A stretch of 64,000 bases of DNA, from assembly GCA_933207985.1 (NCBI GenBank), contig OW240913.1, forward strand, positions 100,328,092-100,392,091, in the 5' to 3' direction. This stretch comes from Pelobates cultripes. Its lineage: Eukaryota > Chordata > Amphibia > Anura > Pelobatidae. The translations under genes and the position numbers were made by a program. The first letter of the stretch is position 1. Each line of letters starts with the position of its first letter. Under the pieces are notes generated by a model. The model ran no database searches and was not told where the DNA came from. It saw nothing but the letters and a program-made list of their open reading frames with translations. Shown here in pieces: positions 1 to 9,924 of this stretch.

Positions 1-341
1 AATTTGGTAACATCATGGTAAACCTTCCAATACTACTTAACAACTTTAGGTACATGAATCTTGCAGCTGCATGTCTCAAACTTTTTTGGGGAGAAAGTAT
101 AGTTATAGGGGGGTATAGAGAGGGGGGAGACAGAGAGAGGGAGGGGGGGTAGGGAGGTGCATCCATGGGTGTTTCTTGGAGGTATAACCCAAGGGTTCGC
201 AGGTGATTTGGTAGGGGTTCTTGTATGGTGAAGAGCTGGTGGGCGGCAAGTTTCTTCTACTTCTCGGAGTCTGATCTTTCGTGGTTCCAGACCAGGGCTC
301 CCCAGTCCCCCGCCACGGATTTTGCCTTTGTCCGCTAGTAG

Positions 342-3300
342 TCAATGTGTTGCGGTATTGTCAGCTTGTTTTATGTATCTATCCCACAGTAGTTGCGCTT
401 TAGCTAATGCAGGCCTCGGGCCAAATTGGAGTTGATACATGGCCTCATAAGACCAGTTGAGTGCGATTTGGTTATTTAAATGTGTACATGACGGTATGTC
501 TTTGGATTTCCAGTGTCTCGCTATGAGTATATGTACTGATGCTAGCGTGTGGTACAGTATCGCTTGGTGAGCTTTGGGCATTCTGTCGGGGAATACGTAC
601 AGCATGCATTGCGCAGGGTTTTTGTCCACTTGGTAGCCTAGTATATCTGATACGATAAGTATGGCTTGTGTCCAGAGCGGTGCGAGTGCGGGGCATGTCC
701 ACCAAATGTGGAACATCGTGCCCACTTCTTTCTCACAGCGCCAGCATATGTTTGTAGAGGCTGGCCATATTTTGTGTATTTTTTCTGGCACTAGATACCA
801 ACGGTATAGTAGTTTCCGTTGTATTTCTAGGTGTTGGGCGCATGATGTCAGGCCTTTGTGTGCTGAGTAAGCTTTTTTCCATTGTTCTGGGCTTAGCTCT
901 ATGCCTAGGTCTGTGTGCCATGCCTTTTGGTAGTTGTCTTGGATCGGTGGTTGGTTGTGTAAGATTAAGTGGTAGCATGAGGATAGGGACTTGGCGTTGG
1001 GTTTGTTAGAAAGGCACATGTTTTCGAACTTAGACATTAGTTCTTGCGGTACCTTCTCAGGGGCTCTGGGAGGGTTATGTTTTAGTAGGGACTTGATTTG
1101 CAGGTAGGAGAATAGGAGTTTCGCGGGTAGGTCAAATTGTTCCTGTAAGCTAGGGAAGGTTTTGAGGTGCTCCCCATCGTACAATTGTAGTACATGGGTG
1201 ACGCCTTTCTCTATCCATGTCTTGTGGTTAAAGGTAGGGATCATCAGGCTGATGGATTGCATTGGGGTCGCTAATGGTATCTTTGGATGGGTAACTAAAG
1301 TGTTCCTTACCCCGTCCCATGTGTCTATCAGCAACCGAGTAGTGGGGAGGCCTTGGAACGGTCTTGGTCTCCGAGCGCTATCAGTCCAGAAAGTATGACG
1401 TATGTGGTCTACGTTAAGCCAAAAGGCTTCTATTCCTGCCCACTGGGGTGTGTAATGGGGGTCATGTGCGGCTAACATAGTACTTAGAATTGCTGCCTTG
1501 TAGTAATGGTATAGGTTGGGGATGCCTAGGCCGCCGTCTGTGATCCTCCTCTGCAGGACCCTGGCGGCTACCCGGCTCTTTTTGTGTTGCCACGTAAATT
1601 TCAGAAATAATGTGGTGATCGACTTGAGGTAGGTGTTTGGTAGGGGTATTTGTAGTGTTCGAAAGAGGTATAGTAGTTTGGGGAGCAGTGACATTTTGAA
1701 TGCTGCTATGCGCCCTAGCCATGAGAGGAACTTCCCCTCCCATGATTTGAGGGTGTTGTCGATGTCTGTTAAGAGTTTAATGTAGTTTGCGTGATAGAGA
1801 TCTGTGGGTTTTTTCGTGAGTTTGAGTCCTAGATATGTTAAATAGTCCGACCTCCAGTCTAGGGGGAACGCCTCCTTCAGTCTGTTTCTCGCCTCTTTAG
1901 TCACTCCTATCGTTAACGCCTGTGTTTTGGAGACATTCAATTTATAGTGGGAGTGGTGGCCAAAAAGTTCTATTTGTCGCATTAAGTTGGGCATGGATAT
2001 GAATGGCTGGGTTAGGGTGAGGAGGATGTCATCTGCAAATATATTTAGTTTGAATTCTTTATCTCCTAGAGGGATGCCATGGATGTTCGGGTCTGACCTG
2101 ATTTTGGATGCCAGTGGCTCCAAAGCCAGTACATAAAGCATGGGGGAGAGGGGGCATCCCTGTCTGGAGCCATTAGAGATTTTTATGGTCCGTGACGGGA
2201 ATCCTGCGTACATAACTTGTGCCGATGGGTCGTTGTATAGTGCGTCTACCGCTGCCACGAACTTTGGGGGGAAGCCGAATCTGTGGAGTACCCTGTTTAA
2301 GAAGGTCCAGTTGAGTCTGTCGAAGGCCTTCTCCGCGTCTAGGGAGACGAATAGGCCACCCCTTCCCAGTTTTCTGGCGCTATGCATTAAGTTTAGAACT
2401 TTGCGTGTATTATCTGAGCCCTGTCTACCCTTCACAAAACCTACTTGGTCGTCATGTATGAGGTCCGGTAGGATAGATTTTAGTCTATTGGCCTGAAGTT
2501 TTGCGAAGATTTTGGCGTCTGTATTGAGTAGGGATATCGGTCGGAAATTTGGGCACGAGGTCGGGGATTTCCCTGGTTTGGGGAGGGTGGTGATATGCGC
2601 TCGTAACAGTTCCGATGGTAGTGAGTGGTTGTCTATGGCGCTGTTAAATAAAGTGGTCAGTGCAGGGGCCAGGACGTCCGCGTATTTGTGATAGTATGTG
2701 TTCGCAAACCCGTCAGGGCCTGGCGCTTTACCCGTCGGGAGATTTTTTATTGTGTCCCTTACTTCTTGTTGGGTGATAGGGGCTGAGAGAGCTTCTTTGT
2801 GCTGTTGTGAGAGGGTTGGCAAGTGGGCATCTTGTAGGTAAATGTCCATCTGTGTGGGGGTTTTTAGGGGCGTCAGTGGGTCTTTCTTTAGGTTGTATAG
2901 GGTTTCGTAATACGTGGCAAATTCGTCGCAGATGTCTTTCGGGGCAACCAACTTGTTTCCTTGTGAGTCCTGTATGTGTGCTATTTTAGATGTTGCCTGT
3001 CTGTCTCTGAGTTTTTGGGCTAGTATTTTGCCCGCTCTATTGCCCTGGGAGTAGTGAGTGGCTTTCAATTTCCGTAGTGAGTAGCCCATTCTCGTGATTG
3101 CGAACTCCTGTATTTTGTCTTGTGTATCTGAGATTTGGCTTTTTAACTCTGGCGATGGGCTCGTTTGGTTTAGTTTGTTGAGGTCGTGTAGTTGTTTGTA
3201 CCATGTGACCTTTTGTGCGTGGGACGTCCGTTTGAGGAAATGTGCTCTTTTGATCAGTTCCCCACGTATTACGGGTTTGTGGGCTAACCAGGTGATCTCC

Positions 3301-4184
3301 GCTGAGATCTCTGGTGCGGTGTTTTCCTTAAAGTAGTGTTTAAGTGTGTTTTCTACGTGGTCTGCAAAAGTTTTATCGTGTAGGAGTGTTTCGTTCAGCC
3401 GCCAGGGGCTTCTGTTGTGGCCCTCAAATTTGTCTTTTAGTTCCATAGTGATAGGTGCATGGTCTGACCACGTAATAGTCTCTATTGTGCATTTAAGTAC
3501 CTGTGTTAGATGTTTTCCTTCCGTGAGGAACCTGTCAATTCGCGTGTAAGAGTTGTGGACCGAGGAGAAAAACGTGAAGTCTCTCTCCTCTGGGTGGAGG
3601 ACTCTCCACGTGTCGTAGAGATTATGTTCGTCTAGTAGTCTCTGGTATGTGGTGCATTGTCTCCTGGCTGGGTTGTTCCCTTTCGTATTAGGACCTTTGG
3701 ACAAGTCTAACCCAGGGTCTAGAATGTGGTTAAAGTCTCCACAGATTATTAGCATTCCCCTCTGGATCGGTGCTATTTTGGCTAGTGTTTTATGCAGGAA
3801 GTTGCGTTGTTCTGAGTTGGGTGCGTACACGTTTGCTATGGTGTAGGTAATGTCATTGATTGTGCATACCAGTATGATGTATCGACCTTCCTCGTCTATG
3901 ACTAAGTCGTGTTCGGTGAATGCTACTCGGTTGCTGATTAGCACAGAGACCCCTTTCGTTTTGGATTTTGCTGTAGCGTGTTGTTGGTATGGGTATGCGA
4001 GGGGTTTAAGGAGATATGGTTTGGTGAGATGTGTCTCCTGGAGACATACTATGTCTGGTTGGGATTTTTGGAGGTCGTGAAGTAATAGGTGGCGTTTGAC
4101 AGGGGAATTTAGCCCCCTTACGTTGTGACTATATATCTTCATAAAGGGAGGGTCTGTGAGGGGTGCTATCTGTAACGTTGTCAT
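342..4184 (-). CDS. LINE ORF2 protein: endonuclease and reverse transcriptase
   Basis: A 1280-residue protein that would nick target DNA and reverse-transcribe the LINE RNA at the nick (target-primed reverse transcription). The N-terminal endonuclease of the exonuclease-endonuclease-phosphatase fold shows Asn21 (SHNVRGLN), Glu50 (QETH), GDFN at 149-152 and SDH at 240-242, so the main catalytic residues are present. The reverse transcriptase follows, with LPKPGK and FRPISLL, then GRQGSDN, and the catalytic FADD box at 716-719. The C-terminus has a Cys/His zinc-knuckle-like motif (CWRC, then H and C) from about 1147. The start is an ATG at 4184; the endonuclease begins at residue 15, so the first 14 residues could be optional. 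Length fits an intact L1-type ORF2. No frameshift or stop is seen. Clade placement (L1 versus Tx1) is from motif appearance only. Confidence 0.93.
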   Translation of the reverse strand: MTTLQIAPLTDPPFMKIYSHNVRGLNSPVKRHLLLHDLQKSQPDIVCLQETHLTKPYLLKPLAYPYQQHATAKSKTKGVSVLISNRVAFTEHDLVIDEEGRYIILVCTINDITYTIANVYAPNSEQRNFLHKTLAKIAPIQRGMLIICGDFNHILDPGLDLSKGPNTKGNNPARRQCTTYQRLLDEHNLYDTWRVLHPEERDFTFFSSVHNSYTRIDRFLTEGKHLTQVLKCTIETITWSDHAPITMELKDKFEGHNRSPWRLNETLLHDKTFADHVENTLKHYFKENTAPEISAEITWLAHKPVIRGELIKRAHFLKRTSHAQKVTWYKQLHDLNKLNQTSPSPELKSQISDTQDKIQEFAITRMGYSLRKLKATHYSQGNRAGKILAQKLRDRQATSKIAHIQDSQGNKLVAPKDICDEFATYYETLYNLKKDPLTPLKTPTQMDIYLQDAHLPTLSQQHKEALSAPITQQEVRDTIKNLPTGKAPGPDGFANTYYHKYADVLAPALTTLFNSAIDNHSLPSELLRAHITTLPKPGKSPTSCPNFRPISLLNTDAKIFAKLQANRLKSILPDLIHDDQVGFVKGRQGSDNTRKVLNLMHSARKLGRGGLFVSLDAEKAFDRLNWTFLNRVLHRFGFPPKFVAAVDALYNDPSAQVMYAGFPSRTIKISNGSRQGCPLSPMLYVLALEPLASKIRSDPNIHGIPLGDKEFKLNIFADDILLTLTQPFISMPNLMRQIELFGHHSHYKLNVSKTQALTIGVTKEARNRLKEAFPLDWRSDYLTYLGLKLTKKPTDLYHANYIKLLTDIDNTLKSWEGKFLSWLGRIAAFKMSLLPKLLYLFRTLQIPLPNTYLKSITTLFLKFTWQHKKSRVAARVLQRRITDGGLGIPNLYHYYKAAILSTMLAAHDPHYTPQWAGIEAFWLNVDHIRHTFWTDSARRPRPFQGLPTTRLLIDTWDGVRNTLVTHPKIPLATPMQSISLMIPTFNHKTWIEKGVTHVLQLYDGEHLKTFPSLQEQFDLPAKLLFSYLQIKSLLKHNPPRAPEKVPQELMSKFENMCLSNKPNAKSLSSCYHLILHNQPPIQDNYQKAWHTDLGIELSPEQWKKAYSAHKGLTSCAQHLEIQRKLLYRWYLVPEKIHKIWPASTNICWRCEKEVGTMFHIWWTCPALAPLWTQAILIVSDILGYQVDKNPAQCMLYVFPDRMPKAHQAILYHTLASVHILIARHWKSKDIPSCTHLNNQIALNWSYEAMYQLQFGPRPALAKAQLLWDRYIKQADNTATH

Positions 4185-5090
4185 CGTTAGATTTGTGTTT
4201 TCCCCGAGTGCCCTTGTATGTCTTGGTACTTGAGTCTAGTGTGATGTGTATAGGCAGTGGTGCCGTGGAGTATATACTTGCTGTGTTGCTGAGTGGCTGC
4301 TCTGGCGGATCCGCGTGAGGCACATCCGTGACGGGTCGCGTTGTTCTCCTGGCTCTCTGTGTCTGTACTGGAACGGTACGGTTATGCAGGTACATATCCT
4401 TGGATTGTCTAGTGTGGTCTGGGTAGGGGAGGGAGGATAAGAGGTTAATACAGGAAAATAGAAAAATAGAAAACAGTGCGGTAAGGACCGCAGGGCCCAA
4501 GGTGGGCTGAGTACCCAGGTTGGGTACCATGGAGGTAGGCAACAACAAAAACATTAACAAATATCTTGTGCGATTAGCCCTAGCGCTTATCTCAATAGTT
4601 CTGCATACCACGTGAAGATATAGTTATTTCAAAAACATAAACAAAAACATTGTTTTTTTTTGTGTTTTTTTTTTCTCATTAACTTAGTTCCACAGGTCTC
4701 TGTCCGGGCTACTCTCATATGAGAGGCCAATTGGTCTATGCGTCCCCAATCTTCCCTTGGGTGAGTTGAGGGGATGGGTGACCCCCATGGCAGAACTTTT
4801 TTTTTTTTTTATTAAAAAAGGGCCGCTGGCATTGAAGAGATCGTGGGAGCAGTTAACCAACTGCTGTGTATATCTGAGGTTAACTATATGTGGGTATTAT
4901 TTATTTATTTATTTATTTATTTTTTTTTTATTTTTTTTTATTAGTCATAACTATGAGTAAGTTTTAAGCTAGAGGTGTCATAGGGTGTGGGGTGAAAATA
5001 CCAGTTAGGGAATTCCTCAATCAGGTGGCATCGCCATTCAGTCCTGTATCTGTACTCTTTAAAACTGGATATGGGCTGATGGAGTTTGGG
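4185..5090 (-). other. Long A-rich inter-ORF region of the LINE
   Basis: This spacer separates ORF1 and ORF2. On the sense strand it holds three A-rich tracts (plus-strand T runs near 4640-4676, 4797-4812 and 4895-4945, the last a TTTA repeat). A 160-codon open frame (4129-4611) crosses into the ORF2 start in another frame, but it begins at GTG and has no recognisable domain, so it is not called. The tracts could be ordinary A-rich spacer or old tail-like insertions. Confidence 0.6.
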
Positions 5091-6044
5091 TTACTTCTTC
5101 GCCTTCTTCCAGTCCTGTCTCAATCGCTGTGGTGAGGTTGTGCGTCCGTGTTGTTTGCGAATTGGTAGGTCCCATTGTTTCAGGGCCCTCAGGCCTTCCT
5201 CCGGCGTTGTTACATGTGTAAAGGTGCCATTGCGCTGGATAATCAGGCGCACCGGGTGACCCCATCTGTATGGGATCTTGTTGTCCCGCAGCGTTTCCGT
5301 AGTCTCCTTGAACTCCCTTCGGCGTTGTAGGGTGGCTGCCGATAGGTCAGCATATATTTGTAGATGGCCATATTTAGCTGGAAGGTTTGTGCGGTTCCTG
5401 GCAGCTTTGAGTATGGCCTCTTTGACATGATAATAATGGAGATGGGTCAGCGTATCTCTCGCCGCCTCGGCTGGTAGAAACTTCGGTTTGGCCACCCGGT
5501 GGGCCCGGTCCAGCAGGATCATCTCAGTCGGTATTTCTGGTATTAGACACTTGAAAAAACCTGTCAGGAATTCAGGTATTTCAGCTTGCGTTATCGATTC
5601 CGGTATGCCCCGGATTCTCAGGTTCTGTCTCCGTGACCTGTCCTCCAGATCTGAGAGTTTGAGCTGGGCTGAGGTGAGTTTCTGTTCCAGGGCTTTAACG
5701 TGGTCTGTCAGGTCGTTATGGGCCTCTTCATATTCGCCCATGCGGTTTTCCACGTGGGCCGTTCTTTCGCCTAGCTCCTGGATGTCCTTGCCCATTGCAG
5801 TGACCGATGCTTGGATTTTGTTGAGCAATTTGTCGGACATTTCGTCCAGGCACGCTCTCAGGAATTCCTGTGTCACGGGGAGATTCCCAGGGTCTGGTGA
5901 ATTATGGAGGGGGAGGGTATCGTCTCCGCCGCCATCTTGGTCTGCCTCATGCTGGCCCTGGGCTCTGGAAGGCGCGGGTCTCGCCGCAAAGAAGCCCGAT
6001 TTTTCAGCCCTATCAGGGATTTTCTTACCCCTCTGCTGCGACAT
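5091..6044 (-). CDS. LINE ORF1 protein: coiled coil plus RRM RNA-binding protein
   Basis: A 317-residue protein of the L1 ORF1p (transposase 22-like) type, which coats the LINE RNA as a trimeric nucleic-acid chaperone. Residues 1-55 are low in complexity and rich in charged residues and Pro/Gly. About 60-138 form a heptad-like coiled coil. About 140-225 look like an RRM, entered through the typical junction DLEDRSRRQNLRIRGIPE. The C-terminal domain follows (about 230-300), with a basic tail ending in KKAKK. The start is an ATG at 6044 only about 127 bases from the element's 5' end. It lies upstream of ORF2 in the sense direction, about 900 bases away, which is longer than in mammalian L1. No disabling mutation is visible. 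Confidence 0.88.
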   Translation of the reverse strand: MSQQRGKKIPDRAEKSGFFAARPAPSRAQGQHEADQDGGGDDTLPLHNSPDPGNLPVTQEFLRACLDEMSDKLLNKIQASVTAMGKDIQELGERTAHVENRMGEYEEAHNDLTDHVKALEQKLTSAQLKLSDLEDRSRRQNLRIRGIPESITQAEIPEFLTGFFKCLIPEIPTEMILLDRAHRVAKPKFLPAEAARDTLTHLHYYHVKEAILKAARNRTNLPAKYGHLQIYADLSAATLQRRREFKETTETLRDNKIPYRWGHPVRLIIQRNGTFTHVTTPEEGLRALKQWDLPIRKQHGRTTSPQRLRQDWKKAKK

Positions 6045-6171
6045 GCTTGTGGGGCGAGTGATGCCGGGTTGCGTTTCGCGGTATGCTGGGTTTAGTCGCT
6101 TCGTGGGCTAATCTAGGAGCGGAGCACTAGTGCCGTGCGACCATCCGCTTCAGCGTGCAGGCCACGCCCCC

Positions 6172-9100
6172 TAAATTAATGTTTTTTAACATAAGATGCA
6201 ACCTAAGGTGACTAAATGTTTTTTAGATCAAAGTAAATGCCAGATTGAATACAAACTATAATTTTTTTGAGTTTTCCTTAGCATTTTGCAGTAATTAATA
6301 AAAGACACATCCAGCAGTGTTATGTACTAACCATGAATTATGGATAAATAACAAGGAACTGTGGCTTTACACCAAAACAGTTGAATTAGGAAAGTAAATC
6401 TCGAAATCGGTTAATTTTCCAACTCTTTTATGTTGGCCTAGGATTAGAAATGTCCTTGTCAGATTCAGTTAATAAGCCCCATTTGTAAACGTTTTAACGC
6501 CTGTTCTCCATTCCAGGTGGGACTGCAATCTATCTGCACAGACATTTGGCCTTACCCAGAATCTTCTGTTATCATTCTCGGAATGCTTTGTTCCTGAGAT
6601 AGAATAGATACAGTTATTAGCAGAGTACAACCATATTCTATCGGCTAGGCGTCAGTGTGTGGCTACTAAAAGTCACTCAAGAAAATATACCCAATGTACA
6701 GATACAAGGAGTGTTTTACTGAGTACCGCACCTGTAAACAGCCAGGAATTGGCTGACAGTTGGTTGCATACCTCCCAAGTATCCCAATATAGAAGGACAG
6801 TCCTTATTTTGTACCCACAGCCCACTGTCCCTCTTTTCTGTCCTAATGTCCTTTTTTTGTAGGAGCTCCATATTGTGTCCCTCTTTGTCTTTTTGAAATG
6901 TTAGGAGATATATCTGTGTGACATCATGCCTCGAACAAACAAGCTTTTTTGGATCCCAGCACCCCTCTGCCTCAATAAGCTATAACTGAGCATCCAGGAA
7001 CGAGATTCGATTGCAAGCTCTGTAGAGCAGTGTTTCTATCTACAAAGGTGTCAGAACAAAGTAAAATTCTGTGTCAGAAAATTATAGTACAACAATGATT
7101 TCAATTCAGGAAAAAAACAAAGAGTGTTTTTAATGGTTAGTTTTATTCTCTTATAAATAGTATGGACAATTTCAAAACAATTGGTAACAAAAAAACAACA
7201 ACAAACCTTTAACTCAATAAAAGTGAATAGATACAAATGCATAAAAAAAATACATGTTAGAACTATTAAAGGGTATTATTTATATTTTTAACACTCTTGT
7301 CATACTTTTCAAGTTAGCCAGTACCTAACAGACAACATTAAATAAAACACATAAAATGCACAAAGTATTGTTAAAAGTAATGATATGGTAATTCGATTCC
7401 CTTAGTATTACAGTAAACACGTTCTGTATAAAACTCTGCCTTTAACAGATTAAACACATCACTCGATTGGTTTTCTTTAACTTGTACAAGAATTAGCAAG
7501 CCACAATTTTAAATTTTTTTTAGTTTGCTTAAAGTGAGTTTGTCACAAGAGATTCGCTAGATCTACGCCAGCTCTTTGGATGTCCTGCTAACTTGTAACA
7601 CATTTGCCCCTTCCTTAATTATGCCGATACCCTGCCGTCATATTCTAGCACATCGACGTCAGAACAGTGTGACATAATCGCTGTTCTGACAATCGTGAGA
7701 CTTGTTTTCCAACAGAATGTCACAGCAGCTACAGCCCATGTACTACAGACGCTGGGATGAAAACCAGGAGGTACGACCATAGGAGGTTCTCCTGGTCTCC
7801 CTGCCAATCACTCTTTAGCAAGGAGGGAAAGAGCAATATATTTAGTTTTAATTATCCCCTAAAATGTATCGAATTTGCTAAACATTCTGCTAGTGCAACG
7901 TGCAGACAATTGTTCCTGCTCTTCTGTTAGAGCATAATTAGTGTCAGTTTTAATAGGATTAAGGTTCTAAAACCATAAGGCATGTTTTCAACACTTCATT
8001 CAACCCTCAACAATTCATTTTTAACTGATAAAGAAGATCTTAACAAGAATTTGAATATTATTTATATACCAGCAATATATTCTGCAGTGTTTTATGATTT
8101 TTTTAATAAAACTGCAAGTAGCAGACAAATGAATGTAATGTAAACGAGGTGAAGAGGGTTCTGCTCAAACAAAACAAATTTATTGATTTCATCTGCAAAC
8201 TAGCATCTCTCACTGCAGGGGCAATAAGTAAAAACGCCCATTTAAACACCTTCTGATTGGCTGGGGGGATGGTCAGCTGGGAGACTGCATTCTGTGTACC
8301 ATGGCAAATGATAGACCACTTTCAAACCAGTCACAGAGTTTTGAAATATATCATTTATATCTATCAAATACACAAAAATTCAAATATTTAGCTCCAATTT
8401 CATTTAGTCGTGATCAAACAACCAATAATCAAGGAATGGTTTTTATTTTTATAGTACATAGGATTCTTTTTTCTCTATGTAATTCCATGATGCATTATCA
8501 TCTAAGCAAATATTTAAATATATTGAGTTTTATTCACTAAATCCAGATTTTTCAAATTTCTTTTTAACATCTGATAGGATCATTTTTATGACCATAGTTT
8601 GCTCATCAATCTCTCTTAGAAACACATTGAGAGGTTTAATACTCCGTTTAACTGTTTTACCCTAAAATGATAAATTCACTTAGAATTCTGAACAATTCAC
8701 ATTTTAATGCATAGCTGTGTAAGAAAAGTCAGATTACATTGTACAAAATTTCCATCTGACTGCTAAAATCTATAGAACATTATCTGTTTATAGGGATCTT
8801 ATTATTCAACTTGTGTTTTTAAATACATTGGACAATTTGTAAAATGTTTGTTCCTACATTTTCAATATTTCCTACATTTTTCATTAGATTTATTTTTATT
8901 GTGCCCTATTGCAATAATGTGGATTAAGTTGGCACTTATAAAATGCTAATATTTTAGCAATAATTTTTTTTTTCTCAACAGATAATGTGTTGTCCACTAG
9001 AGGGCACCATGTACTGAAATTTAACTTCAGATGGCGACATTGTATTGTATAATATATAAAGCATCCTCCTACTCCACATGCTTTTTATTTATATATAAAT

Positions 9101-9231
9101 ACATATATAGAGAGAGAGAGAGAGAGTTGAAGATGCATGAAAGTGCTTTAAAACAGTAATGTCTCCCTCTCCTTAAAATTGTGTATTTCATAATGATAGA
9201 ATCTTTATGAAAATACTCTATATTACTGTTG
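6172..9231. other. Intergenic sequence, no gene seen
   Basis: AT-rich sequence with no convincing coding region. About 6760-6900 contains the CATACCTCCCAA motif and a poorly conserved palindrome that look like an old DNA-transposon end. About 8520-8715 has fragments of the same AT-rich repeat described at 12850-13015 (ATTCACTAAA and AATTC motifs). A short GA microsatellite lies at about 9111-9126. Confidence 0.5.
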
Positions 9232-9323
9232 GAAATTCCAACCCAGTGAAGAGATATACAGGGACTACTTTGTGTTTGTATATTTCCTCTGCGTGACTTT
9301 CCTAGACTCCTGGCAGAGTCACG

Positions 9324-9456
9324 CAGTGGTCCCCAACCCAGTCCTCATGGACCACCAACAGTCTAGGACTTATGTATTTTCCTATTTTATTCCAATGGAG
9401 ATACTGACAAAACCTGGACTGTTGGTGGTCCATGAAGAATGGGTTGGGGACCACTG
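9324..9456. mobile_element. hAT-type MITE, 133 bp
   Basis: Perfect 17-bp terminal inverted repeats CAGTGGTCCCCAACCCA at both ends, with further inverted similarity (TCATGGACCACCAACAG on the left). CAGNGGTCCCCAAC termini are typical of hAT elements. The flanking 8-mers (GAGTCACG and AGTTAGTG) do not match, so no target duplication survives. The element is nested inside the dispersed repeat at 9232-9735. Confidence 0.82.
9386..9391 (-). promoter_or_regulatory. Nearest AATAAA downstream of the PDP2 stop, inside the hAT MITE
   Basis: Minus-strand AATAAA about 535 bases past the PDP2 stop codon. It is the first canonical poly(A) hexamer I see downstream. It lies within the MITE, so use of it would mean the transposon supplies the PDP2 polyadenylation signal. 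Another hexamer lies further on near 9083-9088. Confidence 0.3.
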
Positions 9457-9924
9457 AGTTAGTGTCAATCCCGACAGCAGGCGATTGAATCTTCAATGCT
9501 GTACAATCGCGCTTGCGCGAAAGTACAGCAGTCATATTGGCTTCTGGTGCTTCAGTTGAAGAGACTAGCTGGAACAAAATGGAAGTGTCCGCGAGGAACA
9601 GGTTCAGGTAAGTAAATATAACCTTTACCTTCCCCCCCAGCCACTGGATCACCAGCAGCGATGTCACCATTGGGGGTCTTTGCAAATTCTGCAAAGTCCC
9701 CAGACAGTGACAGGACAGTGCTGTTTTTTAAAGCATAAGTGGTAGAGATTAGAACAATGGAGTTTAAGAAGGCCTCAGGTAGATACAATGTTGTGTAGAC
9801 AACAAATTAAAGAATATTTCCACAAAAACTGGTAACAAATAAGTCTGCAAGACATTACAACTTTAACAGAAAGAACTATGGGCTCTTGTTGCAAGAGCTT
9901 ATAATCTAGCAATCCGAGGAAGGC

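Larger units (their letters stand above)
1..6171 (-). mobile_element. Near full-length L1-like LINE, both ORFs open
   Basis: Non-LTR retrotransposon read on the minus strand. In sense order it has a short 5' UTR (about 127 bases) beginning with GGGGGCGTGGCC at 6171, ORF1, a long A-rich spacer, ORF2 and a 3' UTR. ORF1 plus an ORF2 carrying an apurinic-type endonuclease and reverse transcriptase is the L1/Tx1-type arrangement. The 3' UTR (below 342) has a long polypyrimidine tract in the sense strand (plus-strand purine run about 109-150). The 3' boundary is uncertain: no clear poly(A) tail is seen and no target-site duplication of the sequence beside 6171 is found, so the 3' end may lie left of the window. 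No stop codon interrupts either ORF, which suggests a recent insertion. Confidence 0.9.
9232..9735 (+). repeat. Dispersed repeat, copy 1 (second copy at 49257-49615)
   Basis: Shares ordered blocks with 49257-49615: CCCAGT followed by ATATACAG, then GTATATTTCCTCT, then ATTGGCTTCTGG, GGAACAAAATGG, CAGGTAAGTA and GCAAAGTCCCCAGA. The shared colinear blocks show one repeat family of about 360 bp. Copy 1 is longer because a hAT MITE sits inside it. No ORF is seen and the family is not recognised. Confidence 0.7.

Noticed and set aside
4129..4611. 160-codon frame between the LINE ORFs, overlapping the ORF2 start
   Set aside because: It begins at GTG, has no recognisable domain and overlaps ORF2 in another frame. 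Conservation across copies would be needed to call it.
9316..9464. 8-bp target duplication for the 133-bp hAT MITE
   Set aside because: Flanking octamers GAGTCACG and AGTTAGTG do not match.
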